Positions 43,924 through 53,871 are shown, numbered from the stretch's first letter. The stretch: DNA of 64,000 nt from Lachnospiraceae bacterium (GCA_017427685.1 JAFRSH010000018.1:124001-188000), one strand, 5' to 3'. Numbers and translations are program-made. The notes: generated by a model from the letters alone, not told the origin.

Positions 43924-44414
43924 TCCTCACCGAGCGCAGCCGCTCTCTTCTCTTCTTTGTTCCTGATCCTCAGATCGGTGAAGAATTCCTTAAGGAGAGC
44001 CTCACTCTCCGCTTTGCCGACACCGAGAGTCTTCTCGACCTGATGGTTGAATTCCTTCATGTTCAGAAGGTCGAGGATCGAGCCCGCACAGCCTGCCTTA
44101 GGGTTCATGGCTCCGATCACGACTCTGTCGATCCTGGACTGTACGATCGCTCCCGAACACATCTGGCAAGGCTCGAGCGTGACGTACATAGTACAGCCTT
44201 CAAGCCGCCAGTCCCCGAGCTTCTTGCTCGCTTTGTCTATCGCGATCATCTCGGCATGCGCGAGTGTCGTCTTGCCGGTGTTGCGCTTGTTGAAGCCGCG
44301 CCCAACCACCTTGTCATCACACACGATCACACAACCGATGGGAACCTCTCCGAGTAAAAGAGCCCGCTTTGCCTGAGCGAGCGCTTTTTTCATGTAATAA
44401 AGATCTTTGTCCAT
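43893..44414 (-). CDS. tadA: tRNA-specific adenosine deaminase
   Basis: This 173-residue enzyme converts adenosine 34 of tRNA-Arg(ACG) to inosine. Zinc-binding and catalytic residues are intact: HAEM (His, Glu) at residues about 53-56 and PCQMC (two Cys) at about 83-87. The C-terminus is longer and more polar than usual and overlaps the GNAT gene on the other strand by 31 nt. The ATG at 44414 is 14 nt after the nrdG stop. Confidence 0.95.
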   Translation of the reverse strand: MDKDLYYMKKALAQAKRALLLGEVPIGCVIVCDDKVVGRGFNKRNTGKTTLAHAEMIAIDKASKKLGDWRLEGCTMYVTLEPCQMCSGAIVQSRIDRVVIGAMNPKAGCAGSILDLLNMKEFNHQVEKTLGVGKAESEALLKEFFTDLRIRNKEEKRAAALGEDQDSGSNTNL

Positions 44415-44427
44415 GGGACTTAGCCTC

Positions 44428-45126
44428 TCATCCTTCCCCTCTGATGACTGTCGAGGGGATGTGTTTTCTGCAGATCTCAAGGTACTGCGTCATCTTTTCC
44501 TTCGAGGGTGTCTCGAGTCCGCCGGTACTGAACTGCTTCTCCGAACGCTTGTAGGCCTGAAGGAAGTACCTCTTCGCTCCGCCGATCCATTTCCCGATCT
44601 TCTCGAAATCGTCCGCCTCGTGGATTCCATCTACAACTGTAGTACGGAATTCATAATCGATCGTACCTCTCAGCAGGAACTCGGCCGTCTCAAAAACCTC
44701 CGACATGGAGATATCGCCGAGTCCGACTGCCTTCGCGTAGCCCGAAGGAGAGGATTTGATGTCCATTGCAACGTAATCTATGAGTCCCTGCTCATGGAGA
44801 TACTTCACCATGGCGGGGTTGGTCCCGTTCGTATCAAGCTTCACAAGAAGACCTATATCCTTGACCTTCTCGATGAACTGCGGGAGGTCTTTGTAAATGG
44901 TGGGTTCGCCGCCCGTGATGCACACACCCTCAAGAGCGTTCTTTCTTTTAAGGATATGGCGCAGGATGCTCGCTTCCGGGATGACCGGCTGGTTGGTGCT
45001 GCATGTCACAAGATCAGCGTTGTGGCAATACGGGCATCTGTAATTACAGCCACCGACAAAGACGGTGCTGGCAAGCTTTCCCGGGTAGTCAAGAAGCGTA
45101 AGCTGTGTGTATCCGTATATCTTCAA
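44428..45126 (-). CDS. nrdG: Anaerobic ribonucleotide reductase activating protein
   Basis: This 232-residue radical SAM activase opens with MKIYGYTQLTLLDYPGK and the cluster motif CNYRCPYC (residues about 27-34), followed by GGEPT and the TNGT strand. The pattern fits the NrdG2 branch that generates the glycyl radical on class III ribonucleotide reductase. No nrdD gene is in the window. It is followed closely by tadA. Confidence 0.88.
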   Translation of the reverse strand: MKIYGYTQLTLLDYPGKLASTVFVGGCNYRCPYCHNADLVTCSTNQPVIPEASILRHILKRKNALEGVCITGGEPTIYKDLPQFIEKVKDIGLLVKLDTNGTNPAMVKYLHEQGLIDYVAMDIKSSPSGYAKAVGLGDISMSEVFETAEFLLRGTIDYEFRTTVVDGIHEADDFEKIGKWIGGAKRYFLQAYKRSEKQFSTGGLETPSKEKMTQYLEICRKHIPSTVIRGEG

Positions 45127-45244
45127 GACTTTGCTACCTCCTATTTCTGAAAATGACAGCTTATCACATAAGCGTTTATATATTTAAATTGTAGATTTCC
45201 TAAACGAAATAGTCAAGACAGGGGTTATCTTATCATGACTTTCT

Positions 45245-45252
45245 GCCGATAT
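45245..45252 (+). promoter_or_regulatory. Possible sigma-D -10 element
   Basis: GCCGATAT matches 7 of 8 positions of the sigma-28 -10 box; the -35 at the right distance reads TATC, a poor match to TAAA. It lies 129 nt before the gene at 45381. Confidence 0.35.
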
Positions 45253-45380
45253 AAAGATCAGCAGCAGAATCATGTTGCCCTTTGCGCATTCACGGATGAA
45301 TGCAGGGCGGGTTTTAAAGGAGCCAGGGAAGGCACTGACCCAAGTGAACGCTTTTTATCCGGCTCCGGACAGGAGATCAT

Positions 45381-46010
45381 ATGGCTATTAACAGTATCAT
45401 CGGAAGTGCCTCATCGGCATCGGCCAAGTATGAGGAGATCAACATTTCCATCAAGAAGACAACGGTTGAAGTGAACAGCACCGACGCAGCTGTGTTTACA
45501 AAGACTGCGGACGAGCAGCCCGCTGAGAAGAACAAGCTCATCGGCAAGCCCGCTGATCCCGAGACCATAGAGCGTCTTAAGGCTGAGGCAGACGAGAGAT
45601 TCGCTCAGCTCAAAGGTATCGTTGAGAAGCTTCTTTTGAAGCAGGGCGGAACGTTTGATGTTTCCAACGGTCTCGCAAGCGCATACAGAAGTCTTGAGGT
45701 TGATCCCGAGACACAGGCGCAGGCACAGGCAGATATCGCCGAGGACGGATATTGGGGAGTTGAACAGACTTCCGACAGGATCCTTGATTTTGCCAAGGCA
45801 CTCGCAGGAACTGACCCCGACATGGCAGAGAAGATGCTCGAAGCCATCAAGGAAGGTTTCAAGCAGGCAGGTGAGGCATGGGGCGAAGATCTTCCCGAGC
45901 TTTGCCAGGATACCATGAAGGCTTCGCTTCAGAAGGTTGAGGACTGGATCGCTTCCCTTAAGAATCCCCAGCCCGCACAGACAGAAGCTGCATCGGCTAC
46001 AGAGGCCTGA
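45381..46010 (+). CDS. Acidic helical protein of the flagellar-associated type
   Basis: This 209-residue acidic protein lacks a signal peptide. A core segment DGYWGVEQTSDRILDFAKALAG (written here in pieces: DGYWGVEQTS, DRILDFAKAL) near residue 115 and FKQAGEAWGEDLPELCQDT near 155 recalls small uncharacterised proteins encoded close to flagellin in other Clostridia; the recollection is not verified. The N-terminus, MAINSIIGSASSASA, resembles a flagellar export-type start. The ribosome site is CAGGAGA. It stands alone upstream of a bidirectional terminator. Confidence 0.6.
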   Translation: MAINSIIGSASSASAKYEEINISIKKTTVEVNSTDAAVFTKTADEQPAEKNKLIGKPADPETIERLKAEADERFAQLKGIVEKLLLKQGGTFDVSNGLASAYRSLEVDPETQAQAQADIAEDGYWGVEQTSDRILDFAKALAGTDPDMAEKMLEAIKEGFKQAGEAWGEDLPELCQDTMKASLQKVEDWIASLKNPQPAQTEAASATEA

Positions 46011-46064
46011 GCCCTTACAAATTTGCTTTCTTTCTTATTGACATTGACATATCCCCAAAAGAAT

Positions 46065-46095
46065 AACCGCTACGTAGCTCCGGCTCGTAGCGGTT
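46065..46095. terminator. Bidirectional terminator
   Basis: A 10-bp stem (AACCGCTACG / CGTAGCGGTT) with an 11-nt loop lies between convergent genes. The plus strand continues GTTCTTTCTCTTT and the minus strand ATTCTTTTGG. Confidence 0.8.
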
Positions 46096-46124
46096 GTTCT
46101 TTCTCTTTATCCCTATTAATACTG

Positions 46125-48266
46125 TCACAGGCTGAACTTTCCGATAACGTCCTCGAGGTCGCCGGCGTTCTGCTTGCTTTCTGCAGCAAGTCTGCCGATC
46201 TGTTCCGTAACATTGCCGGTAAGTTCGTTCTTACTAACGATATCCTGTACACCATCTGAGTTCTCACCGGAGGTATCAGCCACGCTGCCGATCTCTCTTG
46301 CGATCTCGTTGATGGATTTATTGAGCGTTGTCATAGCATCTCCGATAGCTGCTACCGAATCTCTGATCGTGCCTACGCAATCGCCGTACTGCTTTGTCTG
46401 AACCGCAAATTCTTCGAAGTCACGTACAACGTCTTCCTTAACGTAGTCAAGCAGCTTTCCTACATGCTCGCGTACCATGTTGACTGCATTGTTGCTGTCG
46501 CCGACGATAACCTGGATGTCTTCGGCTGTCTGACGTGACTGCTCTGCGAGCTTTCCGATCTCGTCCGCAACAACCGCGAATCCACGTCCGGACTCTCCTG
46601 CTCTTGCTGCCTCGATGGAAGCATTGAGTGAAAGGAGGTTGGTCTGCGATGTGATCTCCATGATGGCTTCAACAAGTTCGTTGATCTTCTCAACAGCCTC
46701 AAGAGATCTGAGTGCCTTCTGCATATCGGTAACTACTGTGTCGAGAGTTTCGTTGTTAGCCTTGATATCGGACTCAACCTTGTCGTTGATGGCCTTTGTA
46801 TCCTTGATAAGGGCTGTGGAATCGTCCTCACTGAGCTTAACCTTACCGGAAACATCATCAACAAGTCCGAGGATCTTGCTGATCTCTTCGTTAACGGAAG
46901 TGATCGAGGAATTGGTGCTCTGTACGCCGGATGAAAGCTTGTCAGCGGTGTTGGAGTTATCAACCGTAACCTGAACAAGTTCCTTCGTGGTGTTCTCAAG
47001 GTCAACGCTGCTCTTATTGAGCGATGTACTGCAGTTGCGGAGGACGTCTATCGTCTGCCGCATCATGCCGTTAACGGCTTTGGCGGCTTTAGCGATCCTT
47101 CCGACTTCGTCCGAACGCTTATCAAGCTTATCAAGATCGGGCGATATGGAGAGATCAAGGTTTGAAATCTTAACCAAAGAATCCTGAACTTTTGTGATGG
47201 GTCTTGTAAGCCACATAACAACGATCCAGATAACAATGATCATAACAACGCATGCGATTGCTGCGGTCAGCATGATACTGAGTGCCATCGATGATGCTTC
47301 GGAGTAAAGGGTCTTCTCATCGACTGCCAGATAAACAAGCCAGTTAACGTCAGGCATGAACTTGTAATAGCTGAGTCTGGGCTCGCCGGTCTTCTCATCC
47401 TTAAAGTGGGAAACCGCTTCCATCTGAACCTCGGGCACTACAGGCATCTCGGTAAGTCCGAGTGCTTCATATCCGATAGCCTCCGCTATCTGAAGCTGCT
47501 GCTGTGCAGTGGTGTACTCATAGAACTTACCGCACAGCTCCTGAACATCCTGTTCTGCGATGGTCTGTGTGATCATGTCATGGTTGCTGTAGTAGACATA
47601 GGTTGCTTCTCCGATATTTGACGGCGAAGTAAGGATAACGGTCTGCTTTCCGCCCATATTGATCTGGTCAAGGATCGCATTGAACCCGTCGTTTTTAAGG
47701 GTGATGGTTGCATATCCCGCAGGCTGTCCGTCATCTGTCCAGATAGTCTTGATGACCATGATAGTTACGTCGTTTGTAACGGGAGAAACCAGTGCTGATA
47801 TCATCTGCATGGGAGATCCTCCCGCAGGGAAGAATGCCTGCTTGATCATCTCGGTTGTCTCATCGGGATTACGGAAACCGAGCATCGTAGGATCGTTGTG
47901 AAGGATACAGGTGCCGTCATAGTTTGTAAAGCACATACTGTCAAGATCGGGAATGATCTTTGAATATTCTTCCGTGTACTTCTGTGCCGCTGAAAGCTGT
48001 TCAAATGTCGCAGTATTGGCAACCGGGTACATCGCCTTCATCTCCGAACCAGAAATGTAGGCATTCAGATAAGCAAACTGAGTATCGCCCCAGGCTTTAA
48101 GACGATCGGTCGCGCCATTAACGTTTCCCCTCAAGGACTGCTCCGATCCTGCCTGCATGCTGCCCATGATATTGGACATGGAAACCGCAGCCTGAGCAAG
48201 ACAGCCCGCAAGTGCGATTATGGCAACAAAGATAATGATACGTGAACTAAGAGTTTTAAACTTCAT
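46125..48266 (-). CDS. Methyl-accepting chemotaxis protein
   Basis: This 713-residue chemoreceptor has a TM helix (about 8-30), a large periplasmic-side Cache-type sensor (about 40-300), a second TM helix (about 325-350), a HAMP domain (about 350-405) and a coiled-coil signalling domain (about 410-713). The hairpin tip ([20 protein letters not shown], in two blocks) near residue 575 is intact. It lacks a CheR-binding pentapeptide. The ligand is unknown but Cache folds typically bind amino or organic acids. The ribosome site AGGAGG and a consensus promoter precede it. Confidence 0.95.
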   Translation of the reverse strand: MKFKTLSSRIIIFVAIIALAGCLAQAAVSMSNIMGSMQAGSEQSLRGNVNGATDRLKAWGDTQFAYLNAYISGSEMKAMYPVANTATFEQLSAAQKYTEEYSKIIPDLDSMCFTNYDGTCILHNDPTMLGFRNPDETTEMIKQAFFPAGGSPMQMISALVSPVTNDVTIMVIKTIWTDDGQPAGYATITLKNDGFNAILDQINMGGKQTVILTSPSNIGEATYVYYSNHDMITQTIAEQDVQELCGKFYEYTTAQQQLQIAEAIGYEALGLTEMPVVPEVQMEAVSHFKDEKTGEPRLSYYKFMPDVNWLVYLAVDEKTLYSEASSMALSIMLTAAIACVVMIIVIWIVVMWLTRPITKVQDSLVKISNLDLSISPDLDKLDKRSDEVGRIAKAAKAVNGMMRQTIDVLRNCSTSLNKSSVDLENTTKELVQVTVDNSNTADKLSSGVQSTNSSITSVNEEISKILGLVDDVSGKVKLSEDDSTALIKDTKAINDKVESDIKANNETLDTVVTDMQKALRSLEAVEKINELVEAIMEITSQTNLLSLNASIEAARAGESGRGFAVVADEIGKLAEQSRQTAEDIQVIVGDSNNAVNMVREHVGKLLDYVKEDVVRDFEEFAVQTKQYGDCVGTIRDSVAAIGDAMTTLNKSINEIAREIGSVADTSGENSDGVQDIVSKNELTGNVTEQIGRLAAESKQNAGDLEDVIGKFSL

Positions 48267-48306
48267 ATATTTGCCTCCTGACCATGCAATGTCGCTGATA
48301 CGTCAA

Positions 48307-48335
48307 AGATTACCACCAATTTCACGTTTTGTCAA
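48307..48335 (-). promoter_or_regulatory. Chemoreceptor gene promoter
   Basis: The minus strand shows -35 TTGACA (48330-48335), a 17-bp spacer and -10 TAATCT (48307-48312), 41 nt before the start. It lies downstream of repeat copy 2, so the repeat is not in this transcript's leader if this promoter is used. The 48267-48697 gap otherwise holds the repeat and a hairpin. Confidence 0.7.
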
Positions 48336-48465
48336 CAGTTCTTTTGTAATTATCCTGCTTGTTCAACAAAATTTTGTGTGTGATTCATATATTGTGATGT
48401 TTTTGAGCAAATTATTGAATATATTTCGTTTTTTTGCGAGTTCTGCACTTGCCCCACACAGACAA

Positions 48466-48590
48466 ATCGAGTAGGCTGACTCCTACTCGATGCGATGGGA
48501 CATCTCGCGTACAAGTCCGCTCGATGTCCGTTCACTCAGCCGTCTGTTCACAAACAAGCTTGCAACAGACGGCCTTCGCTTATCGCACAA
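48466..48590 (-). repeat. 125-bp structured repeat, copy 2
   Basis: This copy differs from copy 3 at two positions. One changes an unpaired A to G near the 5' end (minus strand), and the other turns a G-U pair in the outer stem into A-U. Both preserve the proposed fold. It lies between the sirtuin terminator hairpin and the chemoreceptor promoter and has no partial tandem copy. Confidence 0.9.
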
Positions 48591-48618
48591 GAAGACAGAG
48601 TCTCAAAACTCTGTCTTC
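48591..48618. terminator. Hairpin between sirtuin gene and repeat copy 2
   Basis: A perfect 11-bp stem (GAAGACAGAGT / ACTCTGTCTTC) with a 6-nt loop is followed on the plus strand by CTTTTT and on the minus strand by TTGTGCG, the first bases of the repeat. Confidence 0.65.
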
Positions 48619-48697
48619 CTTTTTCATATTATAGCTTTTGGTTTCGTGCACCTGTTTTCGGAAGCCCCGGGACGGTGGCATAAGCGTTAGCCCGAGA

Positions 48698-49507
48698 TCA
48701 CTTCGAGATCCTGTCGCACAGCCCATCAAATACCTCACCGAGTTTCTTGTGGAGCACAAGGTCAGCCTCGTCGTCATACGGCGTCTCGGAGAGATTGATA
48801 AGGATCAGCTTGTTTCCTTTATAATAGTTCACCAGTCCGGCAGCCGGGTAAACTACGAGCGAAGTGCCCGCGATGATCAGGACGTCGGCCTCGCTGATGT
48901 ACTTCTGCGAGAGGTACCAGGTGTGATCGTCAAGGCCTTCCTCGTAGAGAACGACGTCGGGCTTGATGAGGCCTCCGCATTTGTCGCAGAGAGGGAGGTG
49001 ATACTTTCTCTCGTTCTTCTCGAGAACCGAGCCGTAATTCTTCTTTTCCCACTCGGGCACGCCGTTGTCGATGGCGTCGATCATGTACTGACCGTCAAAC
49101 TTCTTGCCGCACTTGGTACAGGTGTTGAGGGCAACCGTTCCGTGGATCTCAAGGACTGTCTTACTGCCCGCCTTCTGATGGAGTCCGTCGATGTTCTGGG
49201 TCACGATCGCTTTCAGCTTGCCCATCTCCTCAAGCTTCGCGAGCTGCTTGTGCGTGGTGTTGGGTTCGATCCCCGAAAGGAGGATCTTGTCACGGTAGAA
49301 GCGGTAGAACTCCTCGGGACGCGACATGAAGAACGAATGACTGATAATTGTCTCGGGAGGATAGTCATACTTCATATTATAAAGGCCGTCCACGCTTCTG
49401 AAGTCGGGGATACCGCTCTCGGTGGAAACACCTGCCCCGCCGAAGAAAACGATGTTGTTACTTCCTTTTATAATGTCGACATATTCTTCCACTGTTCCGT
49501 TCTTCAT
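48698..49507 (-). CDS. NAD-dependent protein deacylase (sirtuin)
   Basis: This 269-residue Sir2-family enzyme removes acyl groups from lysine using NAD. The Rossmann motif GAGVSTESGIPDFRS (about 25-39), TQNIDGLHQKAG (about 103-114) and catalytic His in EIHGT (about 122) are intact. Zinc cysteines are C-x-x-C at about 130-133 and about 174-177, separated by an unusually long insert. It could reverse acetylation made by the GNAT proteins in this window, but there is no specific evidence. It is monocistronic. Confidence 0.93.
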   Translation of the reverse strand: MKNGTVEEYVDIIKGSNNIVFFGGAGVSTESGIPDFRSVDGLYNMKYDYPPETIISHSFFMSRPEEFYRFYRDKILLSGIEPNTTHKQLAKLEEMGKLKAIVTQNIDGLHQKAGSKTVLEIHGTVALNTCTKCGKKFDGQYMIDAIDNGVPEWEKKNYGSVLEKNERKYHLPLCDKCGGLIKPDVVLYEEGLDDHTWYLSQKYISEADVLIIAGTSLVVYPAAGLVNYYKGNKLILINLSETPYDDEADLVLHKKLGEVFDGLCDRISK

Positions 49508-49635
49508 GGTAACCTCCTGTTGTCATTAATACCCTTTTTCATGCATGGGCCATCCTCTGCCTTCAGAGAACCGTTTTTTGCCTCCGGGAATCTCCCGGCC
49601 TTCGTCCGCGTCTTTCAGTTTTCTTTCAAATACAT

Positions 49636-49659
49636 AAGAGAGCCCTCGCGGACTCTCTT
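49636..49659 (-). terminator. Hairpin after the DHH gene
   Basis: A 7-bp stem (AAGAGAG / CTCTCTT) 9 nt past the stop; the T-run is weak. Confidence 0.45.
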
Positions 49660-49667
49660 AAAACACT

Positions 49668-50588
49668 TTATGCATTTGCCATTTCACAGAGCTCGTCGAG
49701 CATCTTGGGAAGATCTGTCTTCATGGTCTCGTCCGTGAACTGACATGTTCCGACTGCCTTGTGCCCGCCACCGTTGTACCTGAGCATGAGGGCTCCGACA
49801 TCAACATTGCTTGTACGGTTGAGGATGCTGTAGCCGACAGCTGCCGAGCAGCCGAGGCCTCCCTTGCCGTTAACGATCCAAGCCGAGATGTTCTGCTCGG
49901 GGTAAAGGCTGTAGATCATGAATCTGTTGCCTGTGTAGATGGGATCAACGCCGCGAAGATCCGAGATGATAACGTTGCCTCTGGTCTCTGTGTGCGCCTT
50001 GACCATCTCGATGAACTTTTCTGTCTGCTCGTTATAAACCTCGATCCTTTCCTTAACATCAGGGAGATCGAGGATCTCCTGTGTCGTCATGGTACGGCAT
50101 GCGTCCATGAGCTTCTCCATGAGGAGGTAGTTCGGAATAGTGAACTGTCTCCAGCGTCCGAGACCGGTTCTGGGATCCATGAGGAATCCGACAAGGATCC
50201 AACCCTGAGGATTCATAACGTCATCGATGGTGAGGTTACCGGAATCAACCTTGTCAACTGCCTCCATGAGGTCGTCGAACTGAGGGAAACGCTCCTTACC
50301 GCCGTAGTACTCGTAGATGATCCTTGCACATGAAGGTGTGATCCTGCTCTCGCCCTTGTACTTACCCTCGAGCTGGTTACGCTCGAACTCGCTCGAATGA
50401 TGATCGAACCAGAGTCCGCAACCCGGAACGAAGGGAACGTTGGCAAGAACGTCGTCCTCTGTGATCTCGATAAGTCCGTCCTGAAGATCCTTGGGATGAA
50501 CAAACTTCCAGCTGTCGATAATCCCGACTTCCTTTAAGAGAGCACCACATGCAAGTCCGTCAAAATCTGATCTTGTAATAAGTCTCAT
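49668..50588 (-). CDS. DHH-family phosphoesterase
   Basis: This 306-residue soluble protein belongs to the DHH/DHHA1 superfamily. The first metal motif is SDFDGLACGALL (residues about 7-18), the DHH motif is in LWFDHHSSE (about 59-67), and the glycine-rich substrate loop is RYNGGGHKAVG (about 269-279). Relatives are exopolyphosphatases, nano-RNases or pyrophosphatases; the start pattern MRLITRSDFDG recalls exopolyphosphatase-like members. It has no membrane or PAS domain, unlike GdpP. The specific substrate cannot be assigned. A promoter is at 50713-50740. Confidence 0.88.
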   Translation of the reverse strand: MRLITRSDFDGLACGALLKEVGIIDSWKFVHPKDLQDGLIEITEDDVLANVPFVPGCGLWFDHHSSEFERNQLEGKYKGESRITPSCARIIYEYYGGKERFPQFDDLMEAVDKVDSGNLTIDDVMNPQGWILVGFLMDPRTGLGRWRQFTIPNYLLMEKLMDACRTMTTQEILDLPDVKERIEVYNEQTEKFIEMVKAHTETRGNVIISDLRGVDPIYTGNRFMIYSLYPEQNISAWIVNGKGGLGCSAAVGYSILNRTSNVDVGALMLRYNGGGHKAVGTCQFTDETMKTDLPKMLDELCEMANA

Positions 50589-50712
50589 ATCAATACTCCT
50601 ATCCTATCCTAAACTCCCGCGCCCAAACCACGAAAATCGTCACAAATCCGAAAGTCGCTTCGCTTTTTGACGATTCCCTCTTTGTTAAGCGAATACTCAA
50701 ATCATGTTACTC

Positions 50713-50740
50713 ATTATATCATATATCGAAAATCTGTAAA
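50713..50740 (-). promoter_or_regulatory. DHH gene promoter
   Basis: The minus strand has -35 TTTACA (50735-50740), a 16-bp spacer and -10 TATAAT (50713-50718). Confidence 0.6.
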
Positions 50741-50790
50741 GTCGGCAATTATTGCTATCATCCGAGCATGATGCCCGGACAAAGCGCCGA

Positions 50791-51258
50791 TCATTCAAGC
50801 AGGCACACCGCGCTCGCTTCCATACCTTCGCCGCTGCCGGTGAATCCGAGGCCTTCCTGCGTCGTGGCTTTGACATTCACAAAGTCCTTCGGCAGTCCGA
50901 CGGCGCGTGCGATGTTCTCACGCATCTCCTCGATGTAGGGAGAAAGCTTCGGTTTCTGGGCGACTATGGTCGAATCGATGTTGACGGGCTTAAGCCCCTT
51001 CGCGGTCAGGATCTTTATCACTTCCTCAAGGAGCGCGATACTCGAAGCGCCTTTGTAGCGGTCGTCAGTGTCGGGGAAATGATACCCGATGTCCCTTTCC
51101 CCCGCCGCGCCGAGAAGCGCATCCATGATAGCATGCACAAGCACATCCGCATCGGAATGCCCGAGGAGTCCCTTCTCGAAGGGGATCTTCACCCCGCCGA
51201 GTATCAGGTCTCTGCCTTTAACAAGTTTATGAACGTCATAACCCGAGCCTATCCTCAT
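50791..51258 (-). CDS. ispF: 2-C-methyl-D-erythritol 2,4-cyclodiphosphate synthase
   Basis: This 155-residue enzyme of the MEP isoprenoid pathway forms the cyclic diphosphate from CDP-ME 2-phosphate. Zinc ligands are in GYDVHKL (Asp, His at residues about 7-9) and [13 protein letters not shown] (about 38); HFPDTD and [10 protein letters not shown] complete the active site. The ATG at 51258 follows GAAAGGAAAC. It lies apart from ispD and downstream of the pheST operon. Confidence 0.96.
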   Translation of the reverse strand: MRIGSGYDVHKLVKGRDLILGGVKIPFEKGLLGHSDADVLVHAIMDALLGAAGERDIGYHFPDTDDRYKGASSIALLEEVIKILTAKGLKPVNIDSTIVAQKPKLSPYIEEMRENIARAVGLPKDFVNVKATTQEGLGFTGSGEGMEASAVCLLE

Positions 51259-51456
51259 CCTGTTTCCTTTCAAATCTTTCCAATAGCCTCTCCGAGACTT
51301 ATCACGTTATTGACCGGACGCTTGCCCGCCTACCTGCCTGCGCTTACAAAAGGCTTCGGTGTATCTCCAGGCCCTCCGCAGACGGCTGTCCCTCGCTTTC
51401 CCCGGAGAGAACAAAAGACGCATGCATAACTCTTTTCATGCCATCACTGTAATCAC

Positions 51457-53871
51457 TCAGGATCTGAGCTCAATAGCATACTTCTCTTTAAGAGCCGCTA
51501 GGATCTTCTCGACCTCTCCGCCCACAATCTCGTCCGTAAACTCTGTGTCCGTGGGCGTGAATACCACGCTGTAAGCAAGGCTCTTCTTGCCTTCGGGAAG
51601 CTGGGCACCTTCGTAGATATCGAAGAGGCTGACTTCTGTCACATATGCGCTTGCTTCTCTGATAACATCCTCAACCGCTCCTGCAGTTACCGCTTTGTCC
51701 ATAACAAGCGCGAGGTCACGCTTCTCAACAGCGAACTTGGGAAGCGGAACGAAGACTCTCTTCTTGCCGAACACGCCCTCGAGCGCCTTGATGTCGAGCT
51801 GAGCCACGTACATGGGCACGCGCGCATCGAGCTCGTCAGCGATCTCGTAAAGAACCTGACCCATGAAGCCGATCTCTTTGCCTTCGAAGCTGATCGCGGC
51901 ACTTCTGCCGGGATGAAGGAATGTGTAAGTCGCAGCTTCGTATTTAACGCTTATGTCAAGCGCCTGCGCTACCGCCTCAACGAGCCCCTTGAGCGAGAAG
52001 AAATCCTCGTCCTCACCGAACACGCCGATGCAGAGCGTCTCTCTCTCGTCGGGATACTCCTTAAGAGGGAGCTCCTTTGCGAAGAATCTGTTTCCGAGCT
52101 CGAAGATCCTTCCGGAAAGAGTTCCGCGCTTCTGGTTCCTTGCCATGGCCTCGAGCATCTGGGGTACAAGCGTCGTTCTCATAAGCGAAAGATCGATGTT
52201 TATGGGATTGATGAGCTTGATCGCATGTCTCTCGGGTGCATCCGCCGGAAGCTTGATAAGATCAAGATCCGAAGGGGAGAAGAAGGAGTAATGGATTCCT
52301 TCGTATGCGCCTGCCGCGCAAAGAGCGTTCTTGATCTTGAGGCTCGTGCGCTGTGCGAGATTGAGACCGCCGGGGGTAACCGCAGCCGTGGGCATAAGCG
52401 TAGGTGTGATGTGGCTGTAGCCGTACATTCTGATGATCTCTTCGGCAACGTCCTGGTAGGACTCCATGTCCTCGCGGTATGCGGGAACCGAAAGGGTGAG
52501 CTCGTCGCCGTTTATCACGGGATCGAAAGCGAGGCCCTTAAGGATGCGCTCAATGTCTGCGGTGGGAACCTCGATGCCGAGCACGCCGCAAACCTTCTTG
52601 ATGCTGACGGTGAGCTTCGAGGGCTCAACCGAATTGCCTGTATTTACATCGAAATGAGTAGCCGAGGGCTTGCCGCAGCCGAGCTCCTCCATGAGGTGGA
52701 GCGCACGCTTCATGCCCATAACCGTTGCGTACTCATCAACGCCCTTGGCGTATCTTGCACTTGAATCGGAGCTCTGTCCGAGTGCGCGCGAGCTCTTGCG
52801 GATGTTGTCACGGGCGAACTTGGCCGACTCGAACATAACGGCCGATGTGGTGTCGAGGATCTCGGAGTTGAGGCCGCCCATGATGCCTGCAAGCGCAACG
52901 GGTCTCTCACCGTCACAGATCACAAGGTTGTCATGCGTGAGTGTGAACTCCTTCTCGTCGAGTGTCACGATCTTCTCGCCGTCTGCGGCACGTCTGACGT
53001 TGATACGACCGCCCTTCAGGTAGCTGAAATCGAACGCGTGCATGGGCTGGCCGATCTCTTTGAGGACGTAGTTCGTGATATCGACCACGTTCGAGATGGA
53101 CTGGCATCCCACAAGCGCGAGCCTGCGCTTCATCCATGCGGGTGACTCGCCGATCTTGACGTCGCTGACATAGTGTGCCGTGTATCTCGGGCAGAGATCG
53201 GGCGCTTCAACAGTAACACCGAAATCGATCGTCTCGCTCGAAGCGGTGTACGAAAGATCGGGTGTGCGAACGGTCTTGCCGAGAACTGCGGCAACTTCTC
53301 TCGCGATACCGAAGATGCTCTGGCAGTCGGGCCTGTTGGCCGTGATCGAAATATCGAAAATATAATCATCAAGTCCGAGGATGGGCTTAACGTCCGCGCC
53401 GACCTGTGCGTCATCGGGGAGCACAAGGAGTCCGTTATAGCCTGCGCCGGGGTACATGTCCTCGGTAACGCCGAGCTCGGTTCCCGAGCAGAGCATACCG
53501 TATGAATCGTAGCCACGGAGCTTGCCCTGTCCGATAGTCATCACGCCCTCGACTGTCTTGTGATCCTTGGCTGTGGCATAAACGGTCGCTCCGATAAGTG
53601 CGAGCGGGAACTTCTTGCCCGCTGCCACGTTGTCCGCGCCACAGCAGATCTGGAGCTCCTCTGTTCCGTTATCAACCTTGCAGAGCGAGAGGTGTGTGCC
53701 CTCTATGGGCTCGCAGCTCTTCACGAGACCGACAACAACCTTGCTGATCTCCGCGCCGACCTCGTGCTTCTCCTCAACCTCGAATCCGCACGAGAAGAGC
53801 TTCTCTTCAAGCTCGTCAGCCGTAACATCTATATCAACATAATCTTTTAACCAACTAAGCGGTACTAACAT
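51457..53871 (-). CDS. pheT: Phenylalanyl-tRNA synthetase beta subunit
   Basis: This 804-residue subunit of the (alpha-beta)2 enzyme has an EMAP-type tRNA-binding domain (about 40-150), B3/B4 editing region (about 210-390; GCQSISNVVDITNY, GIMGG), B5 domain (about 400-475), a catalytic-like domain (about 490-680; FSPSDLDLIKLP, EVSLFDIYEG) and the C-terminal anticodon-binding domain (about 710-804; PLPKFAVEKRDLALVMD). The length is normal. It is separated from pheS by a gap of 168 nt that holds a short basic reading frame. Confidence 0.97.
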   Translation of the reverse strand: MLVPLSWLKDYVDIDVTADELEEKLFSCGFEVEEKHEVGAEISKVVVGLVKSCEPIEGTHLSLCKVDNGTEELQICCGADNVAAGKKFPLALIGATVYATAKDHKTVEGVMTIGQGKLRGYDSYGMLCSGTELGVTEDMYPGAGYNGLLVLPDDAQVGADVKPILGLDDYIFDISITANRPDCQSIFGIAREVAAVLGKTVRTPDLSYTASSETIDFGVTVEAPDLCPRYTAHYVSDVKIGESPAWMKRRLALVGCQSISNVVDITNYVLKEIGQPMHAFDFSYLKGGRINVRRAADGEKIVTLDEKEFTLTHDNLVICDGERPVALAGIMGGLNSEILDTTSAVMFESAKFARDNIRKSSRALGQSSDSSARYAKGVDEYATVMGMKRALHLMEELGCGKPSATHFDVNTGNSVEPSKLTVSIKKVCGVLGIEVPTADIERILKGLAFDPVINGDELTLSVPAYREDMESYQDVAEEIIRMYGYSHITPTLMPTAAVTPGGLNLAQRTSLKIKNALCAAGAYEGIHYSFFSPSDLDLIKLPADAPERHAIKLINPINIDLSLMRTTLVPQMLEAMARNQKRGTLSGRIFELGNRFFAKELPLKEYPDERETLCIGVFGEDEDFFSLKGLVEAVAQALDISVKYEAATYTFLHPGRSAAISFEGKEIGFMGQVLYEIADELDARVPMYVAQLDIKALEGVFGKKRVFVPLPKFAVEKRDLALVMDKAVTAGAVEDVIREASAYVTEVSLFDIYEGAQLPEGKKSLAYSVVFTPTDTEFTDEIVGGEVEKILAALKEKYAIELRS

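Noticed and set aside
48638..49738. 366-codon open frame antisense to the sirtuin gene
   Set aside because: The sirtuin motifs on the other strand are complete; this frame is a codon-usage shadow.
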